A stretch of 37,500 nt of DNA from Prorocentrum cordatum (Eukaryota > Sar > Dinophyceae > Prorocentrales > Prorocentraceae), in NCBI GenBank assembly GCA_963575745.1, contig CAUYUJ010016700.1, forward strand, positions 202,590 to 240,089, written 5' to 3'. Shown in pieces: positions 28,107 through 34,780 of this stretch. The notes below the pieces were generated by a model, which searched no databases, was not told the origin of the DNA, and worked only from the letters and a program-made list of their open reading frames with translations. The number at the start of each line of letters is the position of its first letter. Position 1 is the first letter of the stretch. The translations under genes were made by a program, and so were the position numbers.

Positions 28107-30420
28107 TCAGCCTCGGAAGGAAGCTAATAAGGCCGAGCGGTTGCGCTTCTTTGCGCGCCCCCTCTTACCAAGAAAAATGATGCACTTCACTCCAGTTTTG
28201 CATATACGTCGACATTCCAATTCCCTTTGTCCTGGCTCGGTCACATCCTTCCCGCCATGGGAATCGGCGCCAGTTACGGCCGAGCCGCCCCCGGCCCTAG
28301 CCTCAGCATCATTCGAAGAATCGATTGCCGCGGGCTTCGGATCGGTGCGATTAGCTCGGGTTCGCATTCCAGGCACGGGTTGCGCGCCGTCGGCCGCCCC
28401 CGCGGTTAAACTGGGGGGCGGCCCAGGCAGCCCCTGGCGGAACTGTTCTTGCCACATGTCCACGATGCACTCTCTCACTCTGTCTTCAAAAAGGCATGGG
28501 TCCAAATCGCAACCAGGCGCTGACCCCGCCAGACGCACGCCCAGGATGAACGCAGGACCGATCATGGGTAGAAAAAGCAAGTCTTCTCTCCGATCCGCAT
28601 GCCTGGGCCCATCATTACTTATGAATTCGCTAAACTCTGAAGAGAAACCGGGGCGATTGGCGCCCGGTGCACGAGGGATTTCTTACTCGGTCAGTTTATC
28701 GCTGAAATATTTGGGACGCGCCTTCGACGCAGGAATGTCAGCCGCGTGCACGTGTCACTTCTTTTTCAACGAGGCTGACAATCTACTCATATGGCTTCGG
28801 CATCTTTGCCCGGGTTGGGCTGCCCCTCCCCGGTGGCTGAGCCACCGGCGGGGCTGGCTGCAGAACAACGCGGAAAGCCCACTGGTTACGATGATCTACT
28901 TTGCGAATAGAACTGGCGCCTCCACATCTTCATCTCGTTCATTGAGGTACGATTTCTCTGCGAATGCTTCAGCGGTCGAGACAGCGGCGCGTCGTTCAGA
29001 ATGGCAACATGTGGGTAGACGTTCATAATCCTGTAACGCACGACGCGCTTTCTCATTTCAGATCGAACGGGCGTCGCAATGTCGCAGCGCATCTCCTCGG
29101 GCCCAAGATTGCCATTTGCCGGAACCTAGCGAGCGTTATCTCCTCCGACGTGAAGACGTGCATCAAATTTCCGGGCACGCGCGGAACGACATCATCCACG
29201 AACGCAACCGCCTCCGACAAAACCCTGGTCGTCAGTTTGGCGAACAACTCCGAGCATCCCGCGGCGACACATGAAGAGCAAACCTGCGCCGCCACCAGAC
29301 ACATCGTTCAAGCTCCAATATGGGAGAAAAGCGATAATCACCTCGATTGTCCCGTTATTGAAAATCGCTCTTTTCAAGCCACGATGTGCTCGCAAGTTGC
29401 CCTCCAGTTTCGACGGCAACCGCCGCCGCTGCGAATAGCTGCAGGCAACCGCGCGTCATTTCCACGAGGGCATCACTTACCCTGCGCTTGGTTCTTGCCC
29501 GAGAATCGGCGGCCTTCATTTTGCACAGCAATGTCGTAGAGGCCCCGTTCGTGGTGAAAACCCTGTTCCAGTGTCGATACGCATTGCCATTCTTCGCCTT
29601 GAAAAAGTTCTGCCGCATGGATCTAAAGAACTCACTGGGTGCCTTTCCCGAGGAAGCCATTGTCTCCAATGAATGGTGCCCATCCTTGCACGTTCACCTT
29701 TGCCGCTGCACTGATGGCATGGCATCCCCTGGCAAAAGACAAAGCTGGAGTGCAATGAGCAAGCAGGTTCGTCGACAACACGCGCAACTCAAGAAACTCA
29801 TCCACCAATATGTTCCGTTCTGTCGCAGGCGCGAAAGATGTGTCGGCCACTTCTTTGACACCCTGTATAACGTTCCATGGGCCGCGAGAAGTGCACTTGG
29901 GATCCGGCTCGTCACCAGCGAACGTGAGTCCAGCGATCAAAGTCGCCGGTGTCTCAGGCTGACGATCCTGCCCACCTCCGCCTTCCCCGGTTGAGCCGGG
30001 AACGGGAAGAGTGGGAAGTCTCCCGCCAACTATGGGTCGTTGCGACTGACATGGTAGGTCATTTCCCGTCGCGCCAATGCCTGTGCCAGCACTTTGGCCG
30101 GCGCCGTCGGCTGGGCCAGCTGCAACGGGGGAATGCGCGACGTCCCCTGCGCCAACGGTATCGGCAGGAATACCGCAATGGTACGTACATGCACTCACGA
30201 TGCTTAATCCAACACAACGAAGCCTTCCACGCACACTTCCCGGTTCCCCCCGAGATTCGGCACCTGAAAGAACAATTTGGCACCATCCATCGCACCTACT
30301 GAGCTTCGGAGGTCCTGCAGGATGAGGCTGCCCGTCAGGGCGTGAAGGAGGGGGGCGTTCAACGTGCCCGATTAAAGCCAACTCCTCAGCATCCTTCGAG
30401 TCACGTGCGTGGCCAGACAC
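28107..30420 (-). pseudogene. multi-frame coding remnant, unrecognised
   Basis: Minus-strand patches, in reading order. Frame 30420-29632 carries ATERNILVDEFLELRVLSTN and then AAAKVNVQGWAPF. Frame 29669-29355 carries SEFFRSMRQNFFKAKNGNAY and RHWNRVFTTNGASTTLLC. Frame 29304-29053 carries VFTSEEITLARFRQMAILGP. Frame 29092-28886 carries RKRVVRYRIMNVYPHVAILN. Frame 28580-28107 carries FEDRVRECIVDMWQEQFRQG. The first two join at 29630-29660 by a one-base phase change, without room for an intron, so at least that junction looks like a frameshift mutation. The plus-strand frame 29386-29994 is antisense. The likely origin is a decayed transposon polyprotein or host gene; no catalytic motif was identified. 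Confidence 0.4.
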
Positions 30421-31514
30421 ACCACCAGCTCAGCCGGCAGCGCGCGCTGGCATTTCATTGATATCCCTTTTTTCGTGAACGGGAGGTTTGTTCACATACT
30501 CGTCCCGCTGAACAACTCAGTCGTGGCTCCCCCCGACCTTTCAACATAAATCCGATCATCTATTCACCTGCGTTTAAACAATGCCTGTTGGACAGGCACC
30601 GCAAAGCAGACATGGCGTGAAAGCTGAGCCTGAAAATCTTTCCAACGCGTTCGACAGCGGAACTGCCGCAGCCAAGCAGCGCCTCGCCACAGCGAGGAGG
30701 ACACGCCAATCGCGTCCACCCAAAGGGTGGCACAGTTTGCGGGCAGCCAGTCGCTATGACGACGTGCCCCTGAGCCAAAACAGCGGCGGCAGAAACCACA
30801 TGCGATGTTTAGGAGAGAGAAAGAGATAGAGAGGCAGGGGAGTCATGAGATGCGCGCGCAAGGACATGGCGCACTTGGCAAGCAAAAGCCTATGTGCAAT
30901 TCTCCGCGTGGCCTAGCTCCCTCTAGCTTCCACGTGCCCATAGGAAAAGTCACACTTCCGACAAGTCCCTTCCGTGACGACATGTAATGGAGAAACTATC
31001 GCCCAGGGCTTTTTCATGGGATGCATTGTCTGTCCTTCAATCCGTGCGCGCACGCGTGCAACGTGCATTTGTGAAATCGACCGGCACTCAGGAACTCGCG
31101 CAATTGGGGGTCGCGCCAGTACTGGCATCCAGAAGGCCACTCCAAACAAACGGCACCTCCTCTTTTAAAACCTACTTCCGCAGTTTCGCAAAAACTCCAA
31201 CACAGATGACGAAACGATACTCGAATCCCTCTCAAACGCCTCACAGACCTATGATCCCCTCTACGATAGTGAGCAGATTCGTTCACACACTGCCATAGGG
31301 ATGCCTCCATGCAAGGTGTAGAGGCCCAAAAAGAAAAGCGATTGCGCTCGAATGCTGTGATATCTTCGGTGCCTCTTGGGGCGTCTTGGCGGGCTCTTCG
31401 GCGCTCGCGGGGCTCCCTTGGTCCGAAAGCGAAGGCCACTTCGGATGCGACAGGAGGGCCGGCACCCCCATGAAGGACTCAGAGGCCAGGTTCGGGGGCC
31501 ACTGGGGCCCTACC
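30421..31514. other. unassigned sequence, no gene seen
   Basis: Lower-GC sequence with short frames only. A brief CCTCTTGGGGCGTCTTGGC stretch (31371-31389) resembles the 10-11 bp family of the 33.6 kb block. Confidence 0.4.
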
Positions 31515-31521
31515 CAGGCAT

Positions 31522-31606
31522 ATCTATATATATATATATATGTATATATACATCTATATATATATATACATATATATATCTACTTATATATATATATATA
31601 TATATG
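31522..31606. repeat. (TA)n microsatellite
   Basis: TATA dinucleotides with TACA and CTTA interruptions, followed by GTGTGT and CACACA stretches up to 31659. Confidence 0.95.
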
Positions 31607-31645
31607 AGTATGTGTGTGGGGTGTGCATGTGTATATATGTATGTT

Positions 31646-31700
31646 ACACACACACACACTAGAACCACGCGCGCTTCCCGCTCGTTTAGGTTCTGGTCAC
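31646..31700. repeat. hairpin, copy 2 of a conserved pair
   Basis: After a CACA run come AGAACC (31661-31666) and GGTTCT (31689-31694), with ACGCGCGCT inside as in copy 1 at 21227. The inner GC stem of copy 1 is not preserved here (TTCCCGCTCG replaces ACGCGAGCGCG), while the outer stem is. Confidence 0.55.
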
Positions 31701-31799
31701 AGCTGCGCCACGTTTTACGGCTCTCGCTTTCGCTCGCCTGATCGACGGCATTGCGAAGTCCGCTGCAAGTGGGCGTTGCAGAGTCTCCATCCGCCTCTC

Positions 31800-32163
31800 C
31801 CCCCTCCTCCTACCCCTCCCTCGTCATTGTCCTTCTCCTCAACTCCTCCTCCTCCTCCTCCTCCTCCTTCTCCTCCTCCTCCTCCTCCTCCTCCTCCTCC
31901 TCATCGTCCTCCTGCTCCTCGTCCTTATCCTCCTCGTCCTCCACCCCGTGCTCCTGCTCCTGCTCTGCCTCCTCATTCCCTCCTCCTCGCTATCCCATTT
32001 TCACTCCTCTTCGTCCTCCTCATCTTCCTCCTGCTTTTCCTCCTCCTCCTCCTCCTCCTCCTCCTTCTCCGCCCTATCCTTCTGTCCTGTGTCATGCTCC
32101 TCCTCATCTCCTTCGTTTGCAGCTACTCCGCTTCCGCCCTCCTTCTCCTCCTCCTTCTCCTCC
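31800..32163. repeat. (TCC)n imperfect microsatellite, about 360 bp
   Basis: TCC-dominated pyrimidine-rich tract with longer interruptions (31920-32035 and 32075-32135). Frames across it are Ser-, Leu- or Pro-rich by-products. Confidence 0.9.
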
Positions 32164-32180
32164 GCCTGGATTCGGGGATC

Positions 32181-32395
32181 TTCTGACCCGGGTCAATCCA
32201 GACCTGGGTCAGTCAAGCCTGGCAAAATCCTGCAAGATCCTGCACCCAAACTCAGGTCAATGCGAAGGATCCTGCAAGATCCTGCAGGATCCTGCACCCA
32301 AACCCGGGTCAATGCGACCCTGGCCCTGCAGGATCCTGCAAGATCTGGCGATCTGGCTGACCCCCGTTTGCATTGACCCCCGTCTCAAGGCTCCC
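32181..32395. repeat. dispersed repeat E, copy 2
   Basis: Partner of 19366-19548. It has gained extra ATCCTGCAAG / ATCCTGCAGG words (32226-32240, 32268-32297), which explains its greater length. The first copy lies 20 bp after the 19229-19346 foldback; this copy follows the TCC tract. Confidence 0.8.
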
Positions 32396-32890
32396 GGTGG
32401 ATGTTCCCAGAGAGGTGTCCGTGAACATATGGGCAGCTGTTCTCCACCGCCCTGGCAGGGATTGTGGCCCAAAGGGAGCTCCACCTACGGCCCCAGAGAG
32501 AAGGTTCGCATGGCGTGTTCACGCCAATGTCAGCACACCCCTCACACAGATCGCGCCCCACAGGGAGCTCCACCGACGGCTCCAACAGGAGGGGTCTCAT
32601 GACTTCCCTCCGCATGTTTCGGCACACCCCTGACGCGGATCGCACCCCGCAAGGATCTCCATCCATGGCACACATGGGCAATTTCGCATGGAGACCCCAC
32701 GCCCGTTCTGGCGCCGCTACACGCGGATCGCGCTCCACAAGAAGCTCCATCTACGGCCTCAGCGGGCGCGCTCGCGCGGCGACCACCCCCTTCACGCGGA
32801 TAGCTCCCCACAGGCAGCTCAGCGTGCCTACGCGCGCTAGCTCCGCAGCGACCCTCTATCCAGTCTACCCCGCGTCGCGCAGTATTTGAA
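32385..32890. repeat. 88-89 bp tandem satellite, about five units
   Basis: The marker (A/G)GG(A/C)(G/T)CTCC starts at about 32385, 32474, 32563, 32652 and 32740, then at 32812 in a shortened unit. Consecutive spacings are 89, 89, 89, 88 and 72. Units also share ACGCGGATCGC(G/A)C before the marker and CTACGGC(C/T)(C/T) after it. As 89 is not a codon multiple, the Glu-Leu-Pro-Val-Gly type frames on the minus strand are by-products. The array abuts dispersed repeat E. Confidence 0.8.
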
Positions 32891-33009
32891 GAGAGAGCCG
32901 CGCCCTGCGCTACACGCAGCTGCATGGGGGCGGGCCCTTCGCCAGGCCAAGTGTTTTCTCTTTTCTCTTATACGCAAGCATACATTAACACAGGCTACAA
33001 TCGTGCATG

Positions 33010-33124
33010 CAAAAATACATACGTACGTACATGCATGCATACACATACACGTACACAAACATATACACATACACATACACATAAACCTACACCTACACCT
33101 ACACATACACACACATACACACAC

Positions 33125-33221
<97 letters not shown>

Positions 33222-33334
33222 TACATTTACACCTGCACACGCACACACACACACACATACACATACACATACACGTACACGTACACATACACGTACACGT
33301 ACACGGACACATACGCGTACACTTACACTTGCAC

Positions 33335-33383
<49 letters not shown>

Positions 33384-33525
33384 TACGCATACGCATACGC
33401 ATACACAGACATACATACACACATACACACATACACACATACATACATACATACATACATACATACATGCATGCATGCATGCATGCATGCATGCATACAT
33501 GCATACATACACACACACACATAGA
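33010..33525. repeat. (ACATAC)n hexanucleotide microsatellite
   Basis: About 500 bp. The purest stretch is 33118-33222, with ACGTAC and GCATAC variants after it, ending in (ATGC)n and (CATA)n at 33440-33515. It gives Thr-Tyr, His-Ile or Cys-Val spurious frames up to 341 codons. Confidence 0.95.
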
Positions 33526-33599
33526 AACGAAACCTATCAGGCGGAGCCCCAGGAACGGGCCCAGGTTGTGGACCAAAGGCCTCTCGCAGATGAGTAGTA

Positions 33600-34110
33600 A
33601 GGTTTCTTGGGAAGTCTCTCAGAGGCCCGTTTGGGGCCTCTTGGGGGTCTCCTGGGGACGTCCTGGGAACCTTCTGGGGTCTCTTGGAGGCCTCTTGGGG
33701 GTTCCTGTGGGGCCTCTTGGAGCCTCTTGGAGGCCTCTTGGGGCCTACTGGGAGCCTCTTGGGGCCAAGGCTCGAAATTTAAGCTTGGTTTTCCCCCCTC
33801 TGGGACCCCTCTTGGGCCTGTCCTGGAGCTTTTGGGTCATCTTGGGGGCATCCTGGGCCGTCTTGGGCCCTCCCTGGGCCGTCCTGGAGCTCTCTCGGGG
33901 GCCTTCTGGGCCGTCTTGGGAGCCTATTGGGCCGTCGTGGACGCTGTGAAAACCCAAGAGGCGAATATGCTAAAGACGCACGTTTCCCCATAGGAATGTG
34001 AGGGATTTGTGCGAGCTCTCGTGGGGCGCTTTGGGGGGCCTTGAGGGCCAATCGTGAGCCATCTTGGATGGTTTTGTGAGATTGTTGGGCTTTCTAGGAC
34101 CTCCGGGGGT
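33600..34110. repeat. GGCCTCTTGG-type repeat block, 10-11 bp unit, inverted relative to 3.7 kb
   Basis: Units such as GGGCCTCTTG, GAGGCCTCTTG and GGAGCCTCTTG. Successive unit lengths from 33645 read 11, 11, 11, 10, 11, 12, 10, 10, 11, 10 and 11. It is the reverse complement of the family at 3700-4425, 30 kb away. Frames across it are by-products. Confidence 0.9.
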
Positions 34111-34207
34111 CGCCCCGGGAGGTCCCCAGGGAAAAGGGCCATCGAAATACAGGGGGGCGCCCCGGGGCCGCGGGCCTGGGATCTCCCTTATGATTATATA
34201 TTATCAT

Positions 34208-34208
<1 letters not shown>

Positions 34209-34276
<68 letters not shown>
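34209..34276. repeat. (CA)n(TA)n compound microsatellite
   Basis: About 12 CA units followed by about 20 TA units. Confidence 0.95.
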
Positions 34277-34277
<1 letters not shown>

Positions 34278-34478
34278 ATACTGTAGCGATATTGATGCTG
34301 CTTCCCTTCAACATCAGAGCCAAAGGACCTGCGGTGCTTGCTCTCTCCATGCCGTGCCATGCTATATCCTGCAGGGGGGGGTCTCCGACCCCCGCAAATA
34401 CAATCTCCATCACGCCCCCTTGGAAGCTCGGCGCACACTCCGAGTCGAGCTTTCAACCGACTCCCGAAAACGTTGTCT

Positions 34479-34520
34479 GGCTGGGGCGTCCCCCAGGACG
34501 ACAGGCTGGGGCGTCCCCCA
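34479..34520. repeat. 17-bp perfect direct repeat
   Basis: GGCTGGGGCGTCCCCCA occurs at 34479-34495 and 34504-34520, separated by 8 bp. Each copy contains a small palindrome, GGGGCGTCCCC. Confidence 0.9.
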
Positions 34521-34671
34521 CGCTAAATAACTACACAACCGAAGCACTATCCAGCATCGAACTCAAACGTCACTAGCTGGCTTGCTTGATTGGCTCGGCT
34601 TCCAAGGGGAAAATATATTACACAGCAACTGGTATTGTGCATGGTGGATGAGAGAGTAGGCCCAGAGAATC

Positions 34672-34696
34672 TCGCGCTGTCATTTTCACAGCGCGA
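34672..34696. repeat. 9-bp hairpin downstream of the copia gene
   Basis: TCGCGCTGT (34672-34680) and ACAGCGCGA (34688-34696) pair perfectly across a 7-nt loop. It lies about 85 bp past the pol stop and could belong to the LTR boundary or to a transcript end structure. Confidence 0.7.
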
Positions 34697-34780
34697 AGCG
34701 TAGCCGCTCAAGGTCCTATACCCTGAGCCTCGCATCAGGTTCAGTCCAAGAAAAGTCCTCTGGCGTTGTCCACGCGCACT

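Larger units (their letters stand above)
34281..34780 (-). other. 3-prime flank of the copia element, probable LTR location
   Basis: On the minus strand this follows the pol stop codon, where an untranslated tail, polypurine tract and 3-prime LTR are expected. A minus-strand TGTGAAAATGACAG begins at 34688 and a TATA-like TAATATATTTT lies near 34611-34621, compatible with an LTR. With only one end of the element in view no LTR can be proved. A short GGGGGTC-TCC-GACCCCC hairpin sits at 34377-34393. Confidence 0.3.

Noticed and set aside
32886-33949. Frames of up to 341 codons rich in Thr-Tyr, His-Ile or Cys-Val
   Set aside because: Products of the ACATAC microsatellite and the GGCCTCTTGG block.
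34741-34780. A defined 3-prime LTR of the copia element
   Set aside because: Only one end of the element is inside the window, so no second LTR is available for comparison.
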